This document shows positions 54,692 through 64,000 of a DNA stretch of 64,000 bases, one piece after another; within the stretch, counting starts at the first letter, position 1, and each line of letters starts with the position of its first letter. The translations under genes were made by a program, and so were the position numbers. This stretch comes from Evernia prunastri. Its lineage: Eukaryota > Ascomycota > Lecanoromycetes > Lecanorales > Parmeliaceae. Below the pieces are notes generated by a model. That model ran no database searches. It was not told where the DNA came from and saw only the letters and a list, made by a program, of their open reading frames with translations. Location of the stretch: the NCBI GenBank assembly GCA_003184365.1, contig NKYR01000007.1, positions 124,001-188,000 on the forward strand. Reading direction: 5' to 3'.

Positions 54692-56062
54692 ATGAAAGGT
54701 CGCTTGCAGTCTCTTATTAAAAACCAGAGAAACAGACCATATCAAAGCCTGTATGTATGCTCTGGATGTCTTCGCGCGAGTCGTGACTTTACGAGAAGTG
54801 TATCTACGACTACAGAGCAGCTCCCAGCGCGTCGACGACATCAATCAACTTTGGCACAGGCTGTTTCGGCTGCCCAACATGTATTCAATGATGCTCCCAA
54901 GACAGATCCCCGTCTTGCAGATGTCTCCGTGGATCCTCTTCGGATTGTAGGCAAAGAGCTGAAATTTCTCACAAAAAACATACAGCAGTTGCTGGGATCG
55001 GGGCATCCAATGCTAGATACAGTGGCGAAATACTACACTCACTCCGAAGGGAAACACATACGGCCGTTGCTCGTTCTTCTAATGTCACGAGCGACTGCTT
55101 TGACGCCCAGAGTAGCGCAACAACCATCTATACCCACGGCATCTGCGATCGATAATCCTATATCACCTCCTACGGTCCTTTCGGACGTCAATCCGTCCTT
55201 TCCGTCTATCGATCCACTCTCTGCTTCCTCAGCTGAGTCTGCATACAATACGGCAGGTTCGGATATACTTCCCTCACAGAAAAGGCTGGCAGAGATAACG
55301 GAGCTTATCCATACCGCTTCATTGCTCCACGACGACGTGATTGATAATTCTGTGGCTCGGAGATCTGCGCCCTCGGCAAATGTGTCTTTCGGGAATAAGA
55401 TGGCAGTCCTAGCAGGCGACTTTCTGCTAGGAAGAGCTTCAGTGGCATTAGCCAGACTTCGGGATGCGGAGGTAATTGAACTGTTGGCCACCGTGATAGC
55501 GAACCTTGTTGAAGGGGAGTTCATGCAATTGAAGAATACCGCGTTGGATGAAGCAAACCCTACCTGGACGGAAGATACTCTTTCATATTACTTGCAAAAG
55601 ACTTACCTCAAATCGGCAAGTCTGATCAGCAAATCCTGTCGAGCAGCTGCATTGCTCGGCCAGAACTCTCCAGAAGTAGTAGAAGCAGCCTACTCGTACG
55701 GCAAGAATCTGGGGTTAGCCTTTCAGCTTGTTGACGACATGCTCGACTACACGACCGACAGCGAATCTCTTGGCAAACCTGCAGGGGCAGATCTGGAGCT
55801 CGGATTAGCAACCGCGCCTTTGCTGTTTGCCTGGAAAGATAACCAGCAACTAGGCGTCCTCGTCGGCCGAAAATTCGCCGCAGACGGAGACGTGCAGATG
55901 GCGAGGGACCTAGTAGCACGCAGTAATGGCCTGGAGCAGACCCGGGCATTGGCGCAGGACTATGCTGATAAAGCTGCTTCTGCCATCTCGAGTTTCCCCG
56001 ACTCGGAACCCAAGGAAGGGTTGCTGGAGATGTGCGTAAGAACGATGAAGAGAAGAAAATGA
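54692..56062 (+). CDS. COQ1: Mitochondrial polyprenyl diphosphate synthase (ubiquinone side chain)
   Basis: Single exon of ~456 aa. ATG 54692 follows an in-frame TTG and gives an Arg/Ser-rich presequence. Trans-prenyltransferase motifs: SEGKHIRPLLVLLMSRA, the first Asp-rich motif in LIHTASLLHDDVIDNSVARRSAPSAN, FGNKMAVLAGDFLLGRAS, LVEGEFMQLKN, the KT pair in YYLQKTYLKSASLISKSCRAAALLG, the second Asp-rich motif GLAFQLVDDMLDYTTDSESLGKPAGADLELGLATAPLL, and a C-terminal MKRRK. A ~55-residue Ser/Pro insert (about 110-165) is common in filamentous fungi. It builds the polyprenyl tail of ubiquinone in the matrix. Confidence 0.94.
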   Translation: MKGRLQSLIKNQRNRPYQSLYVCSGCLRASRDFTRSVSTTTEQLPARRRHQSTLAQAVSAAQHVFNDAPKTDPRLADVSVDPLRIVGKELKFLTKNIQQLLGSGHPMLDTVAKYYTHSEGKHIRPLLVLLMSRATALTPRVAQQPSIPTASAIDNPISPPTVLSDVNPSFPSIDPLSASSAESAYNTAGSDILPSQKRLAEITELIHTASLLHDDVIDNSVARRSAPSANVSFGNKMAVLAGDFLLGRASVALARLRDAEVIELLATVIANLVEGEFMQLKNTALDEANPTWTEDTLSYYLQKTYLKSASLISKSCRAAALLGQNSPEVVEAAYSYGKNLGLAFQLVDDMLDYTTDSESLGKPAGADLELGLATAPLLFAWKDNQQLGVLVGRKFAADGDVQMARDLVARSNGLEQTRALAQDYADKAASAISSFPDSEPKEGLLEMCVRTMKRRK

Positions 56063-56232
56063 TACCCAACTTTTCACATTGGGTGTATATACAAACGGAT
56101 CTCCACGGCAGGCACATGTGGGCTTTGTTGTGAACAACAGTCGGCATTGTATCCGCTACTCATATAGAGACCATAGAATAGACTTTAGCATTCCCGCTCC
56201 TGGACAGATGCTTTCACCAGCTTTATATCTAC

Positions 56233-57177
56233 TCAGCCACCACTACCAGCTCTAACCCTCCCACTCTCCCCACTCCTTCTCATCCTCTCAAACTCCTCTC
56301 CCTCCTCCGCACTAACCATCCTCACCATCCCCCCACCGCTCTTCGGCCCACTCCCACCTCTACTCCTCGTTCCAATAACCGTAGCCATCCCCTCCCTCTC
56401 CCTGTCCGCCGCATTCACCAACCCCTTGAAATACACCTCTGCCTGAACACTGGCGCTGTAGCTGACGGGCGTCCAACTCCACGCATTGCACGCCGAGGCA
56501 TCGGCGCCGTGTTCGAGGAGCGTGCGGATCGATTTGAGCTGTCCGTATGCGGAGGCGTAGTGCAAAGGCGTGTTGCCAGATGTGTCCGCGGAGGCAAGGG
56601 GAGAGGCAGGGCCGGGAGAGTGTGTGAGGAGGTGGGTTAGCAGGTTGGTGTGTGGAGTGCGGGATGTCAGCATCAACTGTAGGCAGAGAGAGGGTAGAGT
56701 CAGCAGGGTTCAGAAGGGGGGGGCCTTTGGAGAAGAGAGAGAAGGAATTGGAAAAAGCGGCCATACGGAATCAGCGCCCTGCTTGTTTTTCCATGGGATA
56801 GAGCGTGGAAATCTCGTCGCCAGGAGCGTAGCCACAGCCTCTGATGTCTCCACCGCAAGCAAGAGCGGGGTATCCCAGTTGGCGTTCTTACTGATACCGT
56901 CGTCTTCATGCCCAGCGTCTATCAGGAACCCCTAACCCACGCCAATCATCAGCACCTCGCTCCTACCAATGTTCAATGAGAGACATGTTGTTGAGAAATT
57001 GGCTTGCTCACGGCTATATCCAACAACCCCAATTGCGCAGCTAGGTGGAGGGAGGTGTTGCCATTGTCTGCGAAGTCGGGGTTCTGCAGGCTTTTCGGGT
57101 TGTTCTTGATGATGCGTTTGAGTAGGGTGAGGTCTTTAAGTTGGATGGCTCGGCGGATGCGTATGGAGACGTCAGTC
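56233..57177 (-). CDS. AVO2: Ankyrin-repeat protein, probable TORC2 subunit Avo2 (first exon unresolved)
   Basis: Three exons are secure. TDVSIRIRRAIQLKDLTLLKRIIKNNPKSLQNPDFADNGNTSLHLAAQLGLLDIA is followed by GFLIDAGHEDDGISKNANWDTPLLLAVE..TRFPRSIPWKNKQGADS and LMLTSRTPHTNLLTHLL..SADTSGNTPLHYASAYGQLKSIRTLLEHGADASACNAWSWTPVSYS, i.e. four ankyrin units. A disordered Gly/Ser/Arg tail ends RVRAGSGG. The arrangement (IRRAIxxxDLxLLKRIIKNNP, then LIDAGHE) matches fungal Avo2, a non-essential peripheral TORC2 component. The 5' exon could not be placed: ATG 57257 (MGRTYHHYY) with donor GTGAGT is in the wrong phase for the acceptor at 57178. The true start lies somewhere upstream. Confidence 0.7.
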
Positions 57178-57720
57178 CTGTGGCTCGTCAAAATGGGGGG
57201 TGATGAATATGCTTGAAACGGCAGACTCACATAATAGTGGTGGTAGGTACGGCCCATACAATTCAGAGGATAAAGTGATGGAGCTAAAACCACCGGATAT
57301 CACTGTAAAGGTATGAATCAGGGAAGACTACAATAATCAGGAACGTCTACATCGGAGCCCACTGCCAAAATGAAAGTAGCCACTGGATCCGTGATTAATG
57401 AAAGAGGAACGAATTACGTGAAAGAAAGACGCTACGTCCATGGCAATTAGGTTTGAAAGAGGCTAGTATTGAGAATTCTATTTGTATGCTGTTGTGGTGC
57501 GCCGTGGTAATGCCACCAGAGCATGGGTATGTGAAGCACACAAGGGGTGATTAAAGCCCATCCGAGTTTTTCACTCGCTGGCGCCAAATGCTGTTAAAGA
57601 GTGATACGGGAGGACCTCAAATAGGTAGTAACACAGGGGTGAGCCGCCTAGGCTCTCCCAAACCTTCCAATGCAAATGATCAGTGTCTGGTACCGGATGA
57701 TTATCGTGTTGTTCGAGTCT
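57178..57720. other. Intergenic, including the unplaced first exon of the ankyrin gene
   Basis: About 540 bp to the RPN3 stop. Contains a candidate GTGAGT donor near 57231, but no start that keeps frame. Confidence 0.4.
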
Positions 57721-59787
57721 TCACATCCCCTCGAAATCTCCACTGGCGTCATCGTCGTCCATCTCTCCCTCGACGATATCCTTTGCTAATTCTCTTTCCC
57801 GCTCACGAGCTTCTTGGGCGTTCTTCAGCTCCAATCGATGTTTGTTCATGGGCTATCGCATTGCCTGAATTCATGTCAGCTGTCTACTCAGACTTAGCGT
57901 ATGTTCTCATCCAACCTACCTTCACACTCTCATCATGCAGGCCGAGGCACGCTCTGATTCGGTCATGGAAAGCTTCGCCAGGCTCACGGGTAGCATAAAC
58001 ATCCCCGAGCTCCTTACTCTTCATGAAACCGTGCTCATGATCGATGGAAGCCTCAATGACCCCATCTCGGATGGCTTTGGCCACAATATACTCCGCTGAT
58101 TGCTCGCTTTCTAAATCTAGCTTCAAGCAAATATCCCGCAGTGAAATCTTGGCGTACGACAGAGACATCATGCGAATACCAGTCTTGATGACATTTTGGC
58201 GCAAGCGAAGGATGAGAGTGTAGGTACCGTCCCGTCTGAACAGAGCATTGTGAGTTTGGACAACGTTGAGGAATCCTTCGATCTTGCCGACGCGTACAGC
58301 CTGGACAAGGCTCAAGTAAGGTTCCATGGCGTGCTCAAGACTCGGTTGGCGGAACATGGCTCGGTCTGGAATGTCTCCCATCAGGAGTTCGACTACGACC
58401 AATAACTTTGACGCCGCCTGGTAGAAGCCACCTGCACTTGGTGTTGCGGGTGACTTGCGAGTGGCGCCAACTAGATGCTCATGAGCCTCGGTGTATGACA
58501 ATTGGATCGCCCGTATCCGGCCCAGGTAGTAGAGATATCGAGCGATTTGGTTGTTCGAGGCAGCTGCAGGAAATTCGGAGTGCGATATTAGCAGATCGGC
58601 TTGACTGATGTGAGATGTTGATAGGTAATTGCGTAGTAAAAGAGTGGTAACGGTAGCGCGGGTATCCTGGTCCTTACGTAACACCGAGGTTCGAAGTGCG
58701 GCCAGCAAGTGCGGGCGAATGGATACAACGGATGCCATAGGTGACGGAGGTAGTGGGGCGAGCTGCTCAAAAAAGAGGGAGTAATAGTAGTAAACCCGGG
58801 CAGATAAAGCATCTAGAGTACGACGATTCAAGGTGCGAAGCCTCTCCACGAGGTTGCTGGAAAATTTGGCCCCAAATTCGGTAGCTTTGGTATCGTAGAG
58901 ATGGATTTGTACAAGGATAGACAGATAAGTGTCGACCTCTGGGAGGACCTCTTTCGAGGCGGTCGTTGATTTGCCTGTGGTTTGGGACCTTTCCTTTGAC
59001 TGTGTATCAATTTCCATTTCCGAAGGTGCACCTGGGCCCTCAAACGAGGCCCCTTCTTTCCCTAAAGCAGCTAACAAGGTCCTTGCAACATTGCTGGTTT
59101 GGGTATAGGTTTCTGTGATGACTTGGGCGAGAAGATCTGGCGACAGGCTTTTTCGGATAGATGAAATAGACCGAAGAACTCGTAAGGTGAAGCGGGCATC
59201 GAATTGTGCAACAGCGCGTTCTAACAATGTGAAATTTGCTTTGACGTCTAGATTGCTATAGTTAGCCTGTTGTCACATCTTGCGTACAAGGTGAAAAAAG
59301 CCGGTCAAGTTACACTTGATCACTTACCTGCAACAGCTTTGGCTTTGGGATCGAGTTCGGGGCTGATGTTATCATTATTATCGGTGTTCTCCATTGAGAT
59401 ATCGCCCTCTTCATCTTTGCTAGGCTCTCCGGATAGCTTTGAGCTCTTCGGCGGTGGCACGACTACAGTCATCTCGTCCTCGCCCTCTTTGTTTGTCCCT
59501 ACTTTGACTTTTTCAGGCCCTTCATCTACCATATCAACATCTTCAGTCCCGTTGATACCATTCTCGACTGGTTCGGTCCCATTTGTATGTGGCTTGTCCT
59601 CAGCTCCTTCCTTCCCCGAGGTCTTCTTCGTGGGTAAGGTCTTGCCCTTTGATGACGTTGCTCTAGTGGGCACTGGTTTGTCCTTGCTGTTGGAACCGGA
59701 GCTTTGAGAATTTGATCGTGGCTCTTCGCCGTTTGTGGATGATGAAGTCTCTTTGCTGGACCTGAGATTCCGTCTCTCGCCAGGCAT
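57721..59787 (-). CDS. RPN3: 26S proteasome lid subunit Rpn3 (PSMD3)
   Basis: Three exons. Exon 1 from ATG 59787 is a disordered acidic leader (MPGERRNLRSSKETSSS..DPKAKAVAG). Exon 2 is the PCI protein: NFTLLERAVAQFDARFTLRVLRSISSIRK, YYYYSLFFEQLAPLPPS, RATVTTLLLRNYLSTSHISQADLLI, RYLYYLGRIRAIQLSYTEAHEHL, then the PCI winged helix with SYAKISLRDICLKLDLESEQSAEYIVAKAIRDGVIEA. Exon 3 ends KHRLELKNAQEARERERELAKDIVEGEMDDDDASGDFEGM. At the exon 2/3 junction the family reads AMR(Y/F)P, but this DNA reads GCA ATG CGA TAG CCC. Using the TAG itself as splice acceptor gives SVK-PMNKHRLEL in frame and is the model adopted. Confidence 0.88.
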
Positions 59788-60351
59788 GGTGGAAAAGCCG
59801 AGGAGCTTAGCTGCTGAACGCCGAGCGGCGAATGCGACACCAGAGCTTGAATGCCAGATAGCTGTTAACCTTGTTTTGTATAGAGCTAGCTAGAATGAAA
59901 GGCTTCAATGTTGGAGAAGGAGGCACGAAAAGGACACGGACGCCAGGGAATCGTGTTGTAGAATGTTGCACTTGATGATTGCCCCGTCAAGGAAGTGAGT
60001 GGAGTGGTGAAGCCCAGACCGCCGCGTGTGGAAATAGACTTATCACTTCACCCAGCGCGGATAAACACAATGTGTGGGGTTTTAAGATCGATCTTGCAGG
60101 ATAAAGTGAGAAAGAAAAAGGGCAAGATCGAGTCCCAAAGATTGAAGTATCAAGTCGAAGAGGATGTGTTGAGATGCTGAGTCGTGATCCTGCCTATTCC
60201 GCTGATCACTTAGGGACAAAAAATGCTGCTGTCATGATGAAATCTACAAACTCGACATTTAGTGACCTCCCCTGGTGCCAAGGCGTGTGATCAGATAATA
60301 GCACGAGCACAACACCTAACACCACTCCACTCTTGACGGCAGTTAGAGATC
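59788..60351. promoter_or_regulatory. Shared upstream region of RPN3 and SPC34
   Basis: 564 bp between divergent starts. A basic plus frame at 59995-60180 is not supported as a gene. Confidence 0.45.
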
Positions 60352-61220
60352 ATGACACTTCTGGAAAATCATCTTGAACAGATCTCATTGTCTTCTGCTG
60401 CACTTGCAGAGCTCCCGTAAGACTTCGTGAAGACGTCGGGCATAAGTGTACGCTAATTCTACCTGTTGCAGATTCCCCCCACCCAAGATCTTCACCAATG
60501 CTCTACTACATTCACATGATATTACGGCATTGATTCGGGATACGGAGGCACATGAACGTGCTCTATTTACGCTCGCTGAGCCTCATCGAAACTTACGTTC
60601 TTCCGCTGCGAGTGTTGCTCGTCGTAGCACTGCCCATGGCTTAAACGGCATTGGGGAACCTTACGGAACGGGCAACGGCTTAATAAGGAGTCAAAAGCCG
60701 AATTCAGCAGTAGCTACACTCCTAGGAGGTGACCTAGGCGAGCAGATCCGGAAAGAGGGCGCAAAAGCAGGCAAAGAGCGGGCAGAAGTCGACGTAAACC
60801 TCTTACTCAAGGGGGCGGAGAAATTGAGCTCTGTCTAGTTCGTCTTTTTTAAGCCTTGATATCATTGAGATCTGACTTGTTCCTAGTCCTATAGCTGGGG
60901 CCCCTGAGAAGATCGTATCTCTGCGCTCTCGCTACGAACAGCTCAACTCTTCTATTGCTCGATACGAGGCGAGGGTGTCGAGGCAAATGGCGCAATTGGC
61001 AAAAATGAACAAGCACAAGGATGGAGACATGGATGATGGTGACGACGAAGCTATAGAGGACGACCATGTGGATGCTGGGGAGGACCAGGGGGAAATACCC
61101 GTTACCGAAGAAGACATACAAAGAGAAGACGACGAGATTCGGGAACTTGAGAAGAAAAGACGTCAGCTGGAGGATCGGGTTACAGGGATGGATCGAGACT
61201 TAGGGGGACTAATGAGGTGA
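60352..61220 (+). CDS. SPC34: DASH/Dam1 complex subunit Spc34
   Basis: Three exons. A first exon from ATG 60352 (MTLLENHLEQISLSSAALAELP) is spliced (GTAAGA..TTGCAG) to FPPPKIFTNALLHSHDITALIRDTEAHERALFTL. The second junction (donor GTTCGT, acceptor TTCCTAG) restores KLSSVYPIAGAPEKIVSLRSRYEQLNSSIARYEARVSRQMAQLAKMN. The C-terminus is an acidic stretch followed by a coiled coil (EIRELEKKRRQLEDRVTGMDRDL). ELPFPPPKIFTNAL..DITxLIRDTEAHE is diagnostic for Spc34. The fungal DASH ring couples kinetochores to depolymerising microtubule ends. The gene is fungus-specific and supports the taxonomic call. About 245 aa; no damage was seen. Confidence 0.9.
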
Positions 61221-62547
61221 AGTATCCATGCGCTGCATCGAGGCTTACCTACACGGAAAAGTGCAGTGTCCCACAACCAATCAGTCTGCGACGTTCACCC
61301 CTTCGAAGGATGCCGTCAATCGCAGGACTCGGGTTGTTGCTTTTTCGATTTCGCTAGATAGCAAGCCGGAAAGGTAACTGCACGCTGATTATGAGCCGCG
61401 CCGAGTCTACTGTTGGTACATCAAGAATGCCAAATAAGGCACCGAGTCCGCCATATACTGAAGTCCGACTTCAAGGTGAGCCTTCCCTTTCTATTTTGAG
61501 GCAATACAGCCGGCATCGAAGGACCAGAGAAAACACTGCTAACGTAGGGACGTCTTTAGTAAGCTAACAGGTCCACAAGGATCAATGTCCGATTAGAAAG
61601 ACTCCATACTACGATCCAATAGCTGTCGTTTATGGTGATTTTTAGGTCATCACCATTGCAAATTTCCTTTCAGCGTGACCGCTTACAGCAAGGAGGGTAC
61701 ATGTGCTCTCGGAGCTCTTAGGATTATATTCGGTTCACCAGCTTTCCAGATCAGGTTGAATTGGTGGTAATATAGATAGAGTTGCTTTCCTCGTTTTGGT
61801 CCTAATGTTGCGTCCGCAAATGCAAGAAGTCTCAACAGTCAAGCGCGATGGCGGCCTACAGCTCTTGTGATTTCCAAAAAAAACTATCCTAGCGGTCCAT
61901 ATCGCTGAAGTCTAGACACCAAGCTTGCTCAAATCATGTCGACGTGACTACCGCCTATATGATTTCGTAAAAAGAAATGTTTCGTTAGAATGCTGGTGGT
62001 CCATGATCCATACGAACGAATTTGTCGTGAGCGGGGCGGATAGTCAGGGTTGCGCATATTGAGGCTGATGGGATCGAGATGCAAAGTTATTCAAGTTACG
62101 TTGGTGATTTGATAACAGACAGGAAGGGTCAGGTACAGGAGTTGCGATAGAAGCTGTACAAAATAGAATTTCACCAAGACAGGATTTCACCGCAGCCTTA
62201 GCACATTAAACATCACGCATTGGACTTGGATATTCATCAACATATGTATAAACGGAGCTTGATGTCTCACATGTGCATAAATAATCGAAATGGTCACACA
62301 AAGGGCAACCAGCTTTGAGATACCATTCTCATAACAGGTCTGAGAAACATCAAAGACTTTATCAATATGTCACTGAGCTGTCTGGACTTTCCAAGCGCCG
62401 TACTCGCTTTTCTGAAAATGCATGACGTCCTCCATGTCGTCTCCTCAGTACCTGGTATCATGCAACCCTGATATGCGGCCCCAACGCCATTCAACATTTT
62501 CCACGCCGAAGCCCACTTGTATTGCCTGCTCTTATGTAGATCCCGTC
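61221..62547. other. Intergenic, convergent 3' flanks of SPC34 and TAF12
   Basis: About 1.3 kb with stops in all frames and no family-like peptide. Frames at 62294-62655 overlap the TAF12 3' end and are not independent genes. No RNA gene recognised. Confidence 0.5.
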
Positions 62548-64000
62548 TCACAGATCCCCCTTGCCCCCAGTGACTTTAGCAGCTTGAACGGCACTCAACT
62601 TCTGAGCCCAACCAGGAGTCGGTTGTGTTTTCTTGACCGTACGCAACTCGTCTGAAGCATAGCCAGGCACGCGAATGTTGTAGTTCCGCTCAAGAATGAG
62701 CTGGAGGTCGCGAAGTTCGAGAGTGGAAGACTGCCGGAGTTTTGCGAGGCGGCAGGCCGCGACGATGACTTGATCAACAAAGTCATCAGCGACTTCGAGA
62801 AGTGTCTATATTGACATTAGCTTGAGCCCTCAAGAAGAGAGCTGTAGTAACGCTATAGGGGCAACGAAGTTATTCAGGCAGAGCTCACCTCTTCAACTTC
62901 GGCAGTCAAACCTTCGCCCTCCTCACCTTCACCTCCTGTGCCACCAGTAACCTGCCTGACAAGCTCCTCCAGCTTCTTCTTGCTGAGGACTCTCTCCCCT
63001 TCACCCTCTAGCACATAACCAGGATGCCTCTGAATAGCTGGCTGACCCATGGGTCCCATTGCAACTGGTCCATTTGTCAAAGTGGGCCTTGATGGGCCCA
63101 TGGATACCGGCTGGACGGGCTGAAGGTTGAGGTCCTTGGGGATGGGCATCTTCGCGTGGTTGTTTTGGGGGTCGCGCTGAGTACGTTCATGAGGAGGATG
63201 ACCATGTGTGCTGGGTTGCTGAATGTTTTGGTGAGAGTATGATGATCGTAATTGCTCCATAGCAGCTTTTTGAGAAAGCGGGACGGGGTCTTGTGTTGTG
63301 GATGGTATAGCTGGTGAATGTGGTGGTGCGACGTTCGGTGAATTGTGATGCTGTTCTGGGGGCCGAGAACTTGTGTTAATGTTTAGAGGCGGATGTGCGA
63401 TTGGATTTGGCATCTGGTTAGACTGAGGGCGTGACACCGGCGGCTGATTTATAGGTGGTCGTGATGGCTGCCCGTTGTTCTGCGGGCTCGATGCGGAAGG
63501 AGCACCTGGGTTGGGTTGATTTCTGGCAGCATCAAGGGCGGAGCTCACTGTGTGCGGTTGACCTAAAGGTTCTTGCGATACTTGAGGTAGGCCTCCCATG
63601 CCTTGATTAGGTTCCTGCTTCACGGACTGAGCATTGTGAACGCGCGATTGATCCAAGGCGGTATTTTCGGGATTAGTGGGATTGGCAGCCCTGCCTTGCG
63701 CCTGTCGTTCTTTCAGAGCTCTTTGCGTGTTCACAAAGAGTCCTATCTGCTCTCTTGTTTGTTTATGGATTTGCTCAACCTTGGCCTGCTGAGCCTGAAG
63801 GGCCTTCGAGTCTTGCTCATTGAGAGGCCTATCTGAGTTCTGTCTTTGGGCAAATATTTGCTTGATCTCCCCAAGCTTATTCATCGCTTCCTCAAGTGTC
63901 TTTAACTGCTGTGCGTACTTATTCTGTGTATCTTTGACCCATTTCTTGGCAAATTCTGGACCATCTTTATCGACCATGTGGGGTGGCGCTTGAATATCGA
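62548..64000 (-). CDS. TAF12: TFIID/SAGA subunit Taf12 (5' part off window)
   Basis: Two exons are visible, joined at LTAEVEE / TLLEVADDFVDQV (donor GTGAGC, acceptor AATATAG). The stop TGA is at 62550-62548. The C-terminus carries the histone-fold domain: LSKKKLEELVRQVTGG..LLEVADDFVDQVIVAACRLAKLRQSSTLELRDLQLILERNYNIRVPGY, followed by a short tail with QPTPGWAQKLSAVQ. Upstream is a long Gln/Pro/Asn-rich region typical of fungal Taf12, with an N-proximal helical stretch (EFAKKWVKDTQNKYAQQLKTLEEAMNKLGEIKQIF). The frame is still open at 64000, so the N-terminus lies beyond the window. Taf12 pairs with Taf4 (TFIID) or Ada1 (SAGA). Confidence 0.9.

Noticed and set aside
57178..57257. ATG 57257 (MGRTYHHYY) as the first exon of the ankyrin gene
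   Set aside because: The GTGAGT donor leaves phase 0, but the acceptor at 57178 needs phase 2, so the join would shift frame.
1..64000. tRNA, rRNA, CRISPR and intact transposons
   Set aside because: Scanned by eye for B-box-like GGTTCRANNCC words, repeat-spacer arrays and long terminal repeats; none convincing. A tRNAscan/RepeatMasker run would be decisive.

Overview
The window is nuclear DNA of a filamentous ascomycete (Pezizomycotina; the class cannot be fixed by eye). It shows short 50-130 bp introns with GT..AG ends and CTRAC-like branch sites. It carries fungus-restricted genes (DASH subunit Spc34, a GH5_12 steryl/glucosyl-ceramide glucosidase, DUF1917, Reb1) and compact head-to-head and tail-to-tail gene pairs. 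Exon joins were made by eye from reading frame, splice signals and family motifs, with no transcript data.

Left part (1-20.9 kb) is conserved housekeeping: MAM33 (5' part only) head-to-head with the citrate carrier CTP1; protein-isoaspartate methyltransferase; the DEAD-box helicase DHH1; diphthine methyltransferase DPH7; RMI1 head-to-head with VPS51; the Ski-complex scaffold SKI3; a GH5_12 glucosidase; a small Gly/Val-rich protein; and a DHA1-type MFS exporter with nine exons.

From 21.0 to 25.0 kb lies an accessory-looking island. It holds a diverged ~350 bp tandem duplication and a five-exon gene for a ~389-residue protein I cannot assign to any family. This is the best candidate here for something undescribed.

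25.0-38.7 kb holds an acidic nuclear-type protein, a DUF1917 protein, the proteasome lid subunit RPN12, a truncated NorA-like short-chain reductase remnant, a membrane-anchored aspartyl-protease-fold protein that lacks a catalytic Asp, a false duplication around a one-base N gap, a 72-residue conserved small protein, REB1, and a secreted or membrane Cys-rich protein.

38.7-51.9 kb is looser and metabolic. It contains a hairpin-forming inverted repeat, a decayed P-loop-type gene, a mitochondrial trimethyllysine dioxygenase (carnitine synthesis, eleven exons) divergent from the carnitine/acyl-carnitine carrier CRC1, a monocarboxylate-transporter-like MFS protein, an isopenicillin-N-synthase-like 2-oxoglutarate oxygenase, and allantoinase.

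The right end (53.5-64 kb) returns to housekeeping: VMA12 head-to-head with COQ1, an Avo2-like ankyrin protein, RPN3 (with an in-frame TAG at a conserved MR-aromatic-P site), SPC34, and TAF12 running off the right edge. No rRNA, tRNA, CRISPR array or intact transposon was recognised.
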